The notes under the pieces: model-generated
Told to the model about the DNA's origin: nothing
Databases searched by the model: none
What the model saw: only the letters and a program-made list of their open reading frames with translations
Assembly (NCBI RefSeq): GCF_020405225.1
Contig: NZ_CP084472.1
Location: 868,001 to 932,000, forward strand
Reading direction: 5' to 3'
DNA: 64,000 nucleotides
Origin: Natrinema sp. DC36
Lineage (GTDB): Archaea; Halobacteriota; Halobacteria; Halobacteriales; Natrialbaceae
Shown: positions 27,834 through 36,936 of the stretch, one piece after another
Position numbering within the stretch: the stretch's first letter is position 1
Layout: each line of letters opens with the position of its first letter
Program-made: the position numbers and the translations under genes

Positions 27834-28490
27834 ATGAAACGCGTCCGTATCACGCTCCGTCCACGGGGTGCCTACGCGCCGCCGATCTACAAACGACTGG
27901 CAGGCGGGGCCGACTACCTCGAGCGAGCGCGAATCGTCAACTGGAACGTCTCGAATCCGCCGACGGGATTTCTGTTCCGGCTCGAGGGCGACTACCGGCG
28001 CTTCGAACGCGAACTCGCGGACAGTCTGATGGTCGCCGATTACGCGGTGCTTCCGATCACGGATCGAGCGTGTTACTGTTTTCTCGAGGGAGCGGTGTCG
28101 TCGGCCGCCCGCTCGTTGTTCGAGAACTTCACCCGTGGGAGCCTGATGACCGTGCCGCCGATCGAGTGCAACGACGACGGGACCAACACGTTCACCATCG
28201 TCGGAACGGAGCACGATATCCAGGCCGCGGTCGACGGCGTTCCCGACGGCGTCGGCGTCACTGTCGAACAGGTCGGCGGGAAGCGGGTCGCCGCCGACAG
28301 CGCCGTCGGCCGGCTGTCCGACCGGCAGCGGGATGCGGCCGAGGCCGCCCTCGAACTGGGCTATTACGACGTGCCGCGGACTGGGACGACTGCGGATGTC
28401 GCCGCCGAACTGGGATGTGCGACGGCGACCGCGGCGGAGCACCTCCAGAAAGCCGAGTCGACGGTGTTCGCGTCCCTGTTCGATGGATGA
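27834..28490 (+). CDS. Bacterio-opsin activator (Bat)-type HTH regulator
   Basis: The 218-residue product has the haloarchaeal HTH-10 layout. An N-terminal sensor-like domain has M-K-R-V-R-I-T-L and the R-A-R-I-V-N-W-N-V strand. A C-terminal HTH begins at L-S-D-R-Q-R-D-A-A-E-A-A-L-E-L-G-Y-Y-D-V-P-R and continues through T-T-A-D-V-A-A-E-L-G. The ATG at 27834 is preceded by a T-rich tract (agtttttgag). Targets cannot be read from position; neighbours are unrelated. Confidence 0.85.
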   Translation: MKRVRITLRPRGAYAPPIYKRLAGGADYLERARIVNWNVSNPPTGFLFRLEGDYRRFERELADSLMVADYAVLPITDRACYCFLEGAVSSAARSLFENFTRGSLMTVPPIECNDDGTNTFTIVGTEHDIQAAVDGVPDGVGVTVEQVGGKRVAADSAVGRLSDRQRDAAEAALELGYYDVPRTGTTADVAAELGCATATAAEHLQKAESTVFASLFDG

Positions 28491-28729
28491 GTGGTGTTCT
28501 CACTAACGGAGCCGCTGGCTCTCTCACGGATCACCGACTCGTTCGATGGCCCGCCATCAGATCGGTGGCTCGAGCCACTCGAGCACTGACGAATCTGCGT
28601 GATGCCGACTGTACGCGACTCGATGCACGAGTCGCTATCGCAACCGGCGTTCAAAACCGGAGCTATCCGGTCTTCTCGGTCCCGCCCGGACGACACCGCT
28701 CTCCCTCCATTCGACCGTCCGTCCGACGG

Positions 28730-29305
28730 CTAGTTACCGGCCGTCGTATTGTTGCTACCGCCGCTGTTCCCCATCGGGTGCCACCAGTCGTCGTTTTCGA
28801 GAATGGACTCCGCGACCTCATCATCCGCCGGATTGACGTTGATCGTGATGAGTTGCTGGTTGTCGCTGAACGGCGTCCACTCTTGGTTCACCTCGAACAC
28901 CTGCGGTCTGTTCTGCCCTTCCTCCGGTTCCGGGATGTAGCCGAAGTTTTCGTTGTACTGGCCGATCTCGGCGTCCTCGGAGACGAACAGAGAAACGACC
29001 TCACCGGTGTTGAGCCACCGGATCTGGTACGTGTTATAGTCCGAGAACCAACTGTCCTGAACGTCTCCATAGTTCGGGGTCCACTCGACGACGCCAGAGA
29101 CGAACGTGAACCGCGCGTCGGGATGGAAGTTATTGGCGAAGATGAGCGCTTCCCACCCATCGTCAAGGATTCCGTCCTGCGCCGTCGCCGTACCCGCCCC
29201 TGCGCCGACGAGTGCCAGACCGGCCGTCGCTGTAGCGCCTTGTTTCATGAACGTCCGACGTGTCGATTCCTCGCTGTCCGTGGTCGGGAGTGTCTCGTGA
29301 TCCAT
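28730..29305 (-). CDS. Secreted protein with Tat signal, unknown function
   Basis: The 191-residue product starts with a twin-arginine signal (S-T-R-R-T-F-M-K at about 15-22) followed by a hydrophobic Ala/Gly core and an A-T-A-Q cleavage region near residue 43. The mature part is acidic, rich in Trp/Asn/Tyr, with G-V-V-E-W-T-P-N-Y, Y-Q-I-R-W-L-N-T-G-E-V-V and a Gly/Asn/Ser end. Such proteins are exported folded by haloarchaea. No catalytic motif is recognised. It is 268 nt from the next gene and alone on its strand. Confidence 0.75.
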   Translation of the reverse strand: MDHETLPTTDSEESTRRTFMKQGATATAGLALVGAGAGTATAQDGILDDGWEALIFANNFHPDARFTFVSGVVEWTPNYGDVQDSWFSDYNTYQIRWLNTGEVVSLFVSEDAEIGQYNENFGYIPEPEEGQNRPQVFEVNQEWTPFSDNQQLITINVNPADDEVAESILENDDWWHPMGNSGGSNNTTAGN

Positions 29306-29573
29306 AGTAGTGACCTCTACAATTGACGACTAGCGCATCGGTCGCCCAATAAGGACAAAGACCGTTTCACCGATCACGCAATCATAATCCGTCTTCGCCT
29401 CGAACAGACTCGGATTGTGGAATGGAAGCGTACTACTTGGTGCGGTAACGAACTCTTGAGTCCGTAACATATATCCGGTCGGGTGTGCGACGTCGTCCGT
29501 TTCGTCGTAGATCGAAGAGACGTCGTTGTGGTCGTTAGATATCGGGCTCAGCCGGCGGCCACCGAACCGTAGA

Positions 29574-30122
29574 TCACGGCAGCGTGTCGGCGGCCTCGAC
29601 GAGATCCGCCTCGGTTTCCCACCGATATAGCCGCCCCTCGTCCTCGAGCAGGTCGAAAACGCTGTCCTGCATCCAGTCGAACGCCCGGTCGTCGCCCGGG
29701 TACTCCCGCTTGAGGACGTGGCTCTTCTCGAAGTAGTCGGACGTACCCGCGAGCAAGCCCTGTTCAACGAGGAAGCCACTCGGCTCCGCCTCGGCGACGC
29801 CGACGATGTGAGTGACCAGATCCGCGACGAGGCAGAACTTCTGGATGCCGTTGTCCCAGTCGCCGCGAACGTCGACCATGCGAAACGCGTAGGCGTCCGA
29901 GCGGCGATTCAGCCGATCGACGACCAGATTCAGGCGTCGGATCGGCTCGCGGTCGTAGTTACCGAGCACGAAGTACGAGCGCTCGCTCTCGTAGACCGGC
30001 TGGAGTTCGCTCAGCGCGTGGAGGAGTTCCTCGTTGTCCGCGAGCGAGAGCTCCGCGGCCTCGAGTCGCTCCGTCGCGCTCGTGAGTACCTCGTCGGGAA
30101 CCGGCGGATCGTCATCTGTCAT
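29574..30122 (-). CDS. Conserved haloarchaeal protein of unknown function
   Basis: The 182-residue acidic soluble protein has an N-terminal helical part (S-A-T-E-R-L-E-A-A-E-L-S-L-A) and the motifs Y-F-V-L-G-N-Y-D-R-E-P-I-R-R-L and G-D-W-D-N-G-I-Q-K-F-C-L-V. A C-terminal half with Y-F-E-K-S-H-V-L-K-R-E-Y-P-G-D-D follows. I do not recognise a family with a known activity. It is divergent from a winged-helix regulator 141 nt away, which may control it. The ATG at 30122 was preferred to the longer open frame. Confidence 0.7.
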   Translation of the reverse strand: MTDDDPPVPDEVLTSATERLEAAELSLADNEELLHALSELQPVYESERSYFVLGNYDREPIRRLNLVVDRLNRRSDAYAFRMVDVRGDWDNGIQKFCLVADLVTHIVGVAEAEPSGFLVEQGLLAGTSDYFEKSHVLKREYPGDDRAFDWMQDSVFDLLEDEGRLYRWETEADLVEAADTLP

Positions 30123-30263
30123 ACGCGGTGATTTGCTCGAATTAGGGATAGTAGTTACCGTGTCGTTTCCGTTTCCGATTCTCGATACCGTCGCCGGGTG
30201 AGTTACGCCACAGTGATTCACTCCAGGGTAAACTACTTGGTGACGCGCTCCGTAGATGGCCGC

Positions 30264-30677
30264 ATGAGTACCGACGTGGGGGCTCCCGAGGGGGCGAACG
30301 CGCGCGAACTCGTCCACTTCGTGACCCAGGAGACGCGGTTCGCGTTGCTGGCGAACATTCTCCAACACCCCGAGGGACTGCCGTCGATGTACGAACTCGA
30401 GCGGCTAAACCCGAGCGTAAGCGAGGCGACCGTCTACAAGCACGTCCAGAAGCTGATCGACGCCGGCGTGGTCGAAGCGGTCGCGCTCCCGGATGACGAG
30501 CGCCAGCAGGGCTATCCCTGGAAGTTCTATCGGCTGACAGACGAGGGGCGTGCGTTCCTCGCGGAGCACAATCTGCTGGCGGCCGAGGAGACCCTCAAAC
30601 GCATCTACGAGACGATTTCCGATAAACCCGAGAAGATGGTGAAATACGAGAACGCGCCCCGGCCCGACATCGAGTAG
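30264..30677 (+). CDS. Winged-helix transcriptional regulator
   Basis: The 137-residue protein has a wHTH: R-F-A-L-L-A-N-I-L-Q-H-P-E-G-L-P-S, Y-E-L-E-R-L-N, recognition helix S-E-A-T-V-Y-K-H-V-Q-K-L and a wing ending W-K-F-Y-R-L-T-D-E-G-R. A C-terminal helix (A-A-E-E-T-L-K-R-I-Y-E-T) probably dimerises. The ATG at 30264 begins the conserved part; the frame is open 66 nt upstream. It is divergent from the unknown gene at 29574. Confidence 0.83.
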   Translation: MSTDVGAPEGANARELVHFVTQETRFALLANILQHPEGLPSMYELERLNPSVSEATVYKHVQKLIDAGVVEAVALPDDERQQGYPWKFYRLTDEGRAFLAEHNLLAAEETLKRIYETISDKPEKMVKYENAPRPDIE

Positions 30678-30742
30678 GTCGCTCGAGGCGGCGAAACGAG
30701 TCACTCGGGTCGACGGTCCGATTCGGACGCGCCGGCCGCCGC

Positions 30743-31282
30743 TCAGGAGAGGCGCGCGGCGATGTCGGCCTCAGTGATGATACCGACAGTTTCGCCGGCC
30801 TGCGTAATCATCACGGCTTTGTAGTGCTCGAGCAGGTTGCTGATCTCGTCGAGGGTGGCGTCCTTCGAGACGGTCGGGAAGCTCTCGCTCATGTGTTCCT
30901 CGACGGGTTCGTCGCGGTCCTCCGAATCGAGGTGGACGAGGTCGGTCTGGCTGATCGAGCCGACCGGAATCCCGTCCTGAATGACCGCCAGTTGGGAGTA
31001 CGCTTCCTCCTCCATCTTCCGAGCGGCCTCGCTGACGGAATCGCCGGGAGCGACGTTCACGACCGCCTCGTTCATCAGATCGTCGGCGCGAATGACGTCG
31101 CTCTCGGCCTTCTCGAGGGCGTTGACGATCCGGCGGAGCGTCGACAGACGCGGGTCGACGTCGCCGCCTTCGATCCGGGCGATCAGCGGCTGGGAGACGT
31201 CGGCCGTCTCCGCGAGTTCGCTCTGCGTGAGCCCGAGTTCGGTACGGCGCTGTCGGAGGTCCGCGGGCGTCGGGAGTTCCAT
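30743..31282 (-). CDS. XRE-type HTH regulator with tandem CBS domains
   Basis: The 179-residue product has a Cro/C1 HTH (L-R-Q-R-R-T-E-L-G-L-T-Q-S-E-L-A and S-Q-P-L-I-A-R-I-E-G-G) at 8-55, then two CBS domains (about 65-120 and 125-178; Q-L-A-V-I-Q-D-G-I-P-V-G-S and V-G-I-I-T-E-A-D-I-A). CBS pairs bind adenine nucleotides, so this is a nucleotide-sensing DNA-binding protein conserved in Archaea. A TATA-like tttctataac (minus strand, 31301-31310) lies about 24 nt upstream of the ATG, fixing a leaderless start. Confidence 0.92.
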   Translation of the reverse strand: MELPTPADLRQRRTELGLTQSELAETADVSQPLIARIEGGDVDPRLSTLRRIVNALEKAESDVIRADDLMNEAVVNVAPGDSVSEAARKMEEEAYSQLAVIQDGIPVGSISQTDLVHLDSEDRDEPVEEHMSESFPTVSKDATLDEISNLLEHYKAVMITQAGETVGIITEADIAARLS

Positions 31283-31352
31283 ACGAAACCATAACCACGG
31301 GTTATAGAAAGAGCTTTGGGTGAGTCTCCGTTCCCGCCGCTGCGCTCGTCGG

Positions 31353-31709
31353 CTACTCGTCGTCCGCTTCGGTCTCGACGATTTCGACCACCGAGAGTGG
31401 GACGTCCCGTAGCGCGCCGCCGACCTCGCTCTTCGCGATGCGAGAGGCGTGTTCCTCGCCGTCGGCGTTGAAGACCTCCATCTCGAGCCCGAGGCCGACG
31501 AGCGCGGTGTCGGCCGCGATAAAGGCGGAGTCGAACGGTTCCCCGCAGGCCGGACAGCCCGTCGCGCCGACCTCGACCTCGACGTAGTCCATGTCTTCGC
31601 TGTTGAGTCGTTTCCCGGCTTCGCTGACGGCCACGCCGATCGCGTCGTCGATCGCGTCGACGTCACGAACGAGCCATGCCGCTTCCATCGCGACGAGATA
31701 GTTTCCCAT
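31353..31709 (-). CDS. UPF0212 (DUF555) family protein
   Basis: The 118-residue protein matches the archaeal UPF0212 family: M-G-N-Y-L-V-A-M-E-A-A-W-L-V-R-D-V at the start, then I-G-V-A-V-S-E-A-G-K-R-L, a C-P-A-C-G motif near residue 53 and G-L-G-L-E-M-E-V-F-N-A-D. A single CxxC pair suggests metal binding in a dimer. The function is unknown. It lies 70 nt upstream of the HTH-CBS gene on the same strand, and the two may be co-transcribed. Confidence 0.88.
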   Translation of the reverse strand: MGNYLVAMEAAWLVRDVDAIDDAIGVAVSEAGKRLNSEDMDYVEVEVGATGCPACGEPFDSAFIAADTALVGLGLEMEVFNADGEEHASRIAKSEVGGALRDVPLSVVEIVETEADDE

Positions 31710-32039
31710 ACGTCGTGGTCGGTCTGGGGGGTTTCCTGTCTTGCGGTTCGTCGGCGGCCGTCTCCGAGCGGGTTAATTTGACTCGGGTCCACTCGCTTCC
31801 GTCGTCGCTGGGCGGCGCGCACGCGAACAGAATCGTTCCCATAAGTTACGAGAAAACACGGTGTGAACTCCCACCTGCATAGCCGTACATCGCCTCGAGT
31901 ACGCCTGTAGTTGTATGCGATGAAACTAGAATTGAATCGCAAGCAGGCGGCGACCCAATTTGCGAGAACACGACCGTGCCAGCGAATGGGTCTCACAAAG
32001 ACTTATATATTCCCTCCGTCTGAGCACGGCTGAACGCCG
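31710..32039. other. Intergenic region upstream of the small membrane-protein gene
   Basis: No gene is accepted here. An ORF on the minus strand at 31926-32162 overlaps the small membrane-protein gene and has poor composition. The only clear signal is acttatatat at 32001-32010, a TATA box 30-38 nt before the ATG at 32040. Confidence 0.6.
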
Positions 32040-32210
32040 ATGATATCCCGAGCGTACCACGCGACGCTGTTCGTCCTGTATCAGCTGTGCATTGTGATCG
32101 GTATCGCTGCCATGCCACTCGCGATCGCCGCCCGTCAGGCCGGATTCAGCCTGCCGATCCACCGCATCCTCGCCACCGTCGAAGCGGCCTACGAAAACGC
32201 ACGGCGCTAA
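32040..32210 (+). CDS. 56-residue single-span membrane protein
   Basis: A short ORF (MISRAYHATLFVLYQLCIVI at the start) encodes one hydrophobic helix of about 22 residues followed by an amphipathic tail ending Y-E-N-A-R-R and TAA at 32208. Support comes from a strong TATA box at 32001-32010, a protein-like composition (L-P-I-H-R-I-L-A-T-V-E-A-A-Y) and an uninterrupted frame with GC-biased third positions. It resembles small single-span proteins seen widely in haloarchaea. No function is known. Confidence 0.78.
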   Translation: MISRAYHATLFVLYQLCIVIGIAAMPLAIAARQAGFSLPIHRILATVEAAYENARR

Positions 32211-32415
32211 TCAACTGAACCGAGACCGATTCTCCTGCTCGTCGACCGCCGAACCGCCGGCTCTCTCAGCATCGATCACTCGCTTGTCCCGTTCAGCCGC
32301 CCTCTAGACGGCCCTTCGGCCCCCTCGAGGCCACTGATTTGCTCGGTCGGTGGAAGCGGAAACGACAGTGGTGACCGCCGGTGTTTTATACCGTCCCGGC
32401 CGTATCGTTCCAGCA

Positions 32416-33147
32416 ATGCATACGCCTACAGACGACTCCGACTTCTCCCGGACGGTCGACCAGTTGGCCGACGATCCGAACCCCTACGAGCCGGAGATCG
32501 GTTCGATGCCCCAGAACGATCTCACGCGAGCGGACCTGGACAACGTCAACAAGACCGGCACGACGACGATCGGCATCTCCACCGCCGACGGCGTCGTGAT
32601 CGCGACGGACATGCGCGCCAGTCTCGGCGGGCGCTTCGTCTCGAACAAGAACGTCCAGAAGGTCAAACAGATCCACCCGACCGGCGCGCTCACGCTCGTC
32701 GGCTCGGTCGGCGGCGCACAGTCGTTCATCTCGAGCCTCCGCGCCGAGGTCAACCTCTACGAGGCCCGTCGCGGCGAGAACATGAGCATCGACGCCCTCG
32801 CGACGCTCGCGGGGAATTTCGCTCGCGGCGGCCCGTTCTTCGCCATCCACCCGATTCTGGGCGGCGTCGACGAGGAGGGCAGCCACGTCTACAGCATCGA
32901 CCCCGCCGGCGGGGTCATGGAGGACGACTATACCGTCACCGGCAGCGGGATGCAACTCGCATACGGTCACCTCGAGCAGGCCTACGAACCGGACATGTCC
33001 ACCGAGGAAGCGAAGACGGTCGCCGCACGGAGCATCAAGTCCGCCGTCGAGCGCGACACCGGCTCCGGTAACGGCGTCTTCCTCTGTGAGATCACCGACG
33101 AGGGCGTCGACATCCACGGCCATCACGACTTCGACGAAGTCCTCTAA
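32416..33147 (+). CDS. psmB: Archaeal proteasome beta subunit
   Basis: The 243-residue precursor has a 48-residue propeptide and the autocleavage site K-T-G|T-T-T-I-G-I. The nucleophile is Thr49, with Asp65 in I-A-T-D-M-R and Lys in N-V-Q-K-V as partners. The remainder has the family pattern G-G-R-F-V-S-N-K, A-L-T-L-V-G-S-V-G-G-A-Q-S and the C-terminal G-S-G-N-G-V-F-L-C-E-I. It forms the proteolytic rings of the 20S proteasome with PsmA, not in this window. TATA-like gttttatac near 32381-32389 lies about 30 nt upstream of the ATG. The longer frame from 32350 is not needed. Confidence 0.96.
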   Translation: MHTPTDDSDFSRTVDQLADDPNPYEPEIGSMPQNDLTRADLDNVNKTGTTTIGISTADGVVIATDMRASLGGRFVSNKNVQKVKQIHPTGALTLVGSVGGAQSFISSLRAEVNLYEARRGENMSIDALATLAGNFARGGPFFAIHPILGGVDEEGSHVYSIDPAGGVMEDDYTVTGSGMQLAYGHLEQAYEPDMSTEEAKTVAARSIKSAVERDTGSGNGVFLCEITDEGVDIHGHHDFDEVL

Positions 33148-33294
33148 CACGGCCGACACGGTTGATTCTCCGATTTTCTCTCGTGGGAGTAGTGATGGCT
33201 CCGGTCATCGCAAAGAGCACCCTTTCCGTCGTGCGTCGCTTCCGCTTGCTGCAAGTGAAAACGCGCCGAAACGGCGTCGAAAAGTGACGATCGA

Positions 33295-34419
33295 CTAGTC
33301 GAGTCGCGTCGCCTGCTCGAGCTGGTGTTCGGACACGCGGGAGTCGGCGAGTTCGGTCGCCCGTCCCGACTCGCTCGAGCGGTAGATCGCGTCGATGGTT
33401 CGCTGGACGGTCAGCGCTTCCTCGACTGTGTTGGTCTCCGGCGCTGTGCCCGCGGCGATAGTCGCGAGGAACTGCTCGTCCTGTTCGCTGTAGCCCGTCA
33501 CGGCGGCGTCACCGGTCATATCGATATCGGCGTAGTGATCGCCGCCGGCCGTCCCGGCCTCGAGAATGTGGAGATCGGTGTCGCCGATATCGAACTGCGC
33601 GCCCGCCTGCGTGCCGCGGACTCTGAAGTCCATGCTCTGTTCGCGGTTGGTCGCCCACGCGGCCTCGAGCGAAATCGTCTCGCCGTTCGCACAGCGAATG
33701 AAGGCGCTGACGGAATCGTCGACCTCGTAGGTCTCGGCTTCGGCGTCCCAGTTGTCGCCGAAGCCGTCCGGGTCGGCGTACTCCTCACTGGTTCCGAACG
33801 TCGTCCGCGTGACACCGCTGACTTCGACGATTTCGGGGAAGTCGAGCGCGTAGAGTGCGAGGTCGAGGGCGTGGACGCCGATATCGAGCAAGGCACCGCC
33901 GCCGGCGAGTTCGGGATCGGTGAACCACGACCCGGGGCCGGGGACGCCGCGCCGTCGGACGTAGTCGGCCTCGACGTGGGTCAGATCGCCGAAGCGGCCG
34001 CGGGCGTGTTGTTCGTCGAACATGGACATCGACGCCGCGTGGCGGTTATGGAATCCGACCATACAAATCCCCGGCGAGCGTGCCGCCGTCTCCGCGATCC
34101 GTTCGGCGCTCTCGAGGGTGTGGGCGAGCGGTTTCTCGACGAGGACGTCCAGCCCCGCCTCGAGGGCCGCGACGGCGATCGGCTCGTGAAACCGGTTGGG
34201 CGTCGTTACGATGACGGCGTCGACCGCGTCGTCGACGACGAGTTCGTCGTGCGTCTCGTAGGTCCGCGAACCGAATTCCCGGGCGAACTGGTCTCGTTGC
34301 TCCGGGACGAGGTCCGCGCCAGCAACGACGTCAGCGCCGAGTTCTCGAATGCTCCGCGCGTGGAGATTTCCCATGCCACCGAGGCCGACGATGCCGACCC
34401 CGATTCCGTCGCCAATCAT
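33295..34419 (-). CDS. Gfo/Idh/MocA family NAD(P)-dependent oxidoreductase
   Basis: The 374-residue product has an N-terminal Rossmann domain with V-G-I-V-G-L-G-G-M-G-N-L-H-A-R near residue 10, V-I-V-T-T-P-N-R-F-H, and the family V-E-K-P-L-A-H motif with catalytic Lys. A C-terminal alpha/beta domain has G-G-G-A-L-L-D-I-G-V-H-A-L-D. It oxidises or reduces a sugar or polyol derivative. A ThuA-type gene is divergent 372 nt away; ThuA and Gfo/Idh proteins commonly occur together in sugar utilisation loci. The substrate is unknown. Confidence 0.92.
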   Translation of the reverse strand: MIGDGIGVGIVGLGGMGNLHARSIRELGADVVAGADLVPEQRDQFAREFGSRTYETHDELVVDDAVDAVIVTTPNRFHEPIAVAALEAGLDVLVEKPLAHTLESAERIAETAARSPGICMVGFHNRHAASMSMFDEQHARGRFGDLTHVEADYVRRRGVPGPGSWFTDPELAGGGALLDIGVHALDLALYALDFPEIVEVSGVTRTTFGTSEEYADPDGFGDNWDAEAETYEVDDSVSAFIRCANGETISLEAAWATNREQSMDFRVRGTQAGAQFDIGDTDLHILEAGTAGGDHYADIDMTGDAAVTGYSEQDEQFLATIAAGTAPETNTVEEALTVQRTIDAIYRSSESGRATELADSRVSEHQLEQATRLD

Positions 34420-34791
34420 ATCCAGACCTCCGATTTCGTCTCAGCAGCAATGGAAGGGCAGTGAGAAACCAACCATTTCGAGATCATTTGCGTTCGATCC
34501 TGGTCCATAGAGTGTGGCAGTCGGCTATCGAAATAAGGGTTGTGACCGATTAATACGTACAGGCCTTTCGTATTTCACGTATTATTATACTATTACGGCA
34601 GTATAGGTAACATATAGTGACTGTTTCTAGTATTCCAGGATGCTGTTTCACTCGTCGGTCTCCCGGCCGATACCGTCCGCCGGGAGCCACTATGATGGCA
34701 GTCGCTCGATCCGTTTCGTCGAGATCGGCCGCGACGATGGCTCGTCAGTACGACCGACAGTATAAGGCTCCGGACAGCAGACCGATCGGTC
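34420..34791. other. AT-rich divergent promoter region
   Basis: This 372-nt region separates the Gfo/Idh and ThuA genes. Bases 34540-34625 are strikingly AT-rich for this genome (cgtattattatactattacg is typical) and could hold TATA elements for the minus-strand gene. For ThuA, cagtataagg at 34758-34767 lies 25-34 nt before its ATG and fits a leaderless promoter. No gene is seen. Confidence 0.55.
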
Positions 34792-35487
34792 ATGGTCGTA
34801 GTCACGATCTGGAACGAATTTCGCCACGAACGCGAGGACGACGCAGTCGCGGCCGTCTACCCCGACGGCATTCACGAGACCATCGCAGACGCGCTCGCCG
34901 ACGACCACGAGGTTCGGACCGCGACGCTCGACGAGCCCGACCACGGTCTCACCGACGACGTCCTCGAGTCGACGGACGTCCTGCTCTGGTGGGGCCACGA
35001 GGCGCACGACGAGGTCGCGGACGAAATCGTCGATCGCGTCCACGAGCGCGTCCTCGAGGGGATGGGATTCATCCCGCTGCACTCGAGCCACTACGCGAAG
35101 CCTTTCAAGCGCCTTATGGGAACCTCCTGTAGCCTGCAGTACCGCGAGGACGGCGGCACCGAGCGGCTCTGGGTCGTCGATCCCGGCCATCCGATCGCGG
35201 ACGGCCTGGACGAAGCGATCGAACTCCCCGAAACGGAGATGTACGGCGAGCCGTTCGACGTCCCCGAACCCGACCGGCAGGTGTTCGTCAGCTGGTTCGA
35301 GGGGGGCGAGGTGTTCCGCAGCGGCTGCTGTTACCGTCGCGGAAACGGGCGAATATTCTACTTCCGGCCCGGCCACGAGACGTATCCGATCTACGAGAAC
35401 GAGGCGATTCGGCGGGTACTCCGGAACGCGGTCGTCTGGGCCAGCCCGACCGAGGGGTCGCCGCGGTCGTTCGGAAAGCGGGAGTAG
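34792..35487 (+). CDS. ThuA-like (trehalose utilisation-type) domain protein
   Basis: The 231-residue class-I glutamine amidotransferase-like fold starts V-V-V-T-I-W-N-E-F-R-H-E and has V-L-L-W-W-G-H-E-A-H-D-E-V, the G-M-G-F-I-P-L-H-S-S-H-Y segment, P-G-H-P-I-A-D-G and W-F-E-G-G-E-V-F-R-S-G-C-C. No catalytic Cys triad is expected in ThuA. Rhizobial ThuA acts in trehalose/disaccharide catabolism with ThuB, a Gfo/Idh-type enzyme, which fits the divergent neighbour. The TATA box at 34758-34767 fixes the start. Confidence 0.9.
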   Translation: MVVVTIWNEFRHEREDDAVAAVYPDGIHETIADALADDHEVRTATLDEPDHGLTDDVLESTDVLLWWGHEAHDEVADEIVDRVHERVLEGMGFIPLHSSHYAKPFKRLMGTSCSLQYREDGGTERLWVVDPGHPIADGLDEAIELPETEMYGEPFDVPEPDRQVFVSWFEGGEVFRSGCCYRRGNGRIFYFRPGHETYPIYENEAIRRVLRNAVVWASPTEGSPRSFGKRE

Positions 35488-35500
35488 CATCTCACCCGGC

Positions 35501-36793
35501 TCAACCGCTGCGGAGAGTCGTCGCCAGTTCGACGATCACCTCGAGATCGACGCCGGCCGCCGATTCGAGGCGGTCGCGCACGCCGTCGGCGAAGTCGTTC
35601 GGGAGCCCCTCGCCGGGCGGTCGGTCGACGTGAACGGTGATCGTCGGCCGTTCGCCGGTGTAGACGTCAATGAGTTCGTAGTCGATCGCGGTCTCCCGGA
35701 ACTGCAGTTCGGAGCCGGCCGCGAGTTCCGCCTCGCTCATCGTCTCGAGTTCCGTTTTGACGTCGTGTTCGACCGCGGCGGTGCGGTACGTGCCGTAGGT
35801 GATGCCGCCGAGAACGACCGAGAGGACGACGATGGCGACGAGGAGCACCGCGACGCGCGAGCGGAGCCGCCCGTACACGCGTTCGACGGACTCCGTTCGT
35901 TCCGGCCGATAGCCGGACAGCCATAACAGGAGCAACGCGGTGAGATTGATCGAGAGCATATTGACGAGGACGAGCGTGCCCGCGGTGAGGACGACCGTCG
36001 GATCTCTCCAGGCGATCCCGAGGCCGGCGGTGGCCGCGGGCGGAACGAGCGCGACGGCGATCGCGACGCCGACGAGCACCGATCCGACGTTTCGCGTGAG
36101 ACTGATGACCGCAGCGACGCCGGAACCCAGCGCGAGAAACAGGGCGAGAAAGTCAGGCGTGATCCGCTCGCGGATCTGCGGGACCGTCGTGATCTCGAAC
36201 CCCGGCGGAAGCAACACGGTCCCTCTGAGCGCCCAGCCCATCACCGCTGCCGTGAGGACGGCGGCCGCGAGGCCGATCACCTGTAACGCGATACCGCGCG
36301 ACGCGAGCGCCTCGTCGTCGACGATTACCCCTACGCTGGCCGCCAGCGCCGGTCCCATCAGCGGCGCGACGACCATCGCACCGATGATCGTCGCTGCCGA
36401 GTCGAGCAACAATCCGGCCGTCGCGATCGCCGTACTCACGATTAGCAGGCCAAAATAGGTCGACGCTGCCGGTGCGAGATCGGCCGCTCGAGCCCGGAGT
36501 TCCTCGCGAGAGATTCTGGTTCCCGAAAACCGGCCGGTCAACTCGTCGGTTCGCTTCGAGACGATCGTTTCCGCGGCCGTGACGACCGTGTACGATCGCT
36601 CGTCGAGACCCGCGGCTCGAAGGGCCTCTAACAGCGGCTCGACGGCCGGCGGCGGGACAGGGATCGAAACGAGCGCCTCGAATTCGCCGCGATCCGTGTC
36701 TCGAGAGACGGTGTAGTCGACGCCGGCTTCCTCCGCCGTCTCGACGACGAGATCCAGTTCGTCTCGGGGAACGAACACCTGTACGAGACGCAT
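35501..36793 (-). CDS. TIGR00341/DUF389 family membrane protein
   Basis: The 430-residue protein has an N-terminal soluble domain (M-R-L-V-Q-V-F-V-P, S-Y-T-V-V-T-A-A-E-T) followed by about six TM helices. The family region shows Y-F-G-L-L-I-V-S-T-A-I-A-T-A-G-L-L-L-D-S, G-A-M-V-V-A-P-L-M-G-P, and A-L-V-P-P-A-A-T-A-G-L-G. A soluble C-terminal tail of about 80 residues closes it. DUF389 proteins are common in haloarchaea and cyanobacteria; transport is suspected but unproven. The start at 36793 (MRLVQ) fits the family better than the 36832 ATG. Confidence 0.9.
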   Translation of the reverse strand: MRLVQVFVPRDELDLVVETAEEAGVDYTVSRDTDRGEFEALVSIPVPPPAVEPLLEALRAAGLDERSYTVVTAAETIVSKRTDELTGRFSGTRISREELRARAADLAPAASTYFGLLIVSTAIATAGLLLDSAATIIGAMVVAPLMGPALAASVGVIVDDEALASRGIALQVIGLAAAVLTAAVMGWALRGTVLLPPGFEITTVPQIRERITPDFLALFLALGSGVAAVISLTRNVGSVLVGVAIAVALVPPAATAGLGIAWRDPTVVLTAGTLVLVNMLSINLTALLLLWLSGYRPERTESVERVYGRLRSRVAVLLVAIVVLSVVLGGITYGTYRTAAVEHDVKTELETMSEAELAAGSELQFRETAIDYELIDVYTGERPTITVHVDRPPGEGLPNDFADGVRDRLESAAGVDLEVIVELATTLRSG

Positions 36794-36936
36794 ACGACCG
36801 ATACGGGAGCGACGTGGATAGATCGTTGCCACCCGTGACGGACTGTCTCGAAGTCGCGACCGTTCGGACGGTCCCGGTCACCGCCTCGAGCCGTATCGAC
36901 GGAGCGGTACCGAAGGGGGCGAGGCCGGTCGATCGC

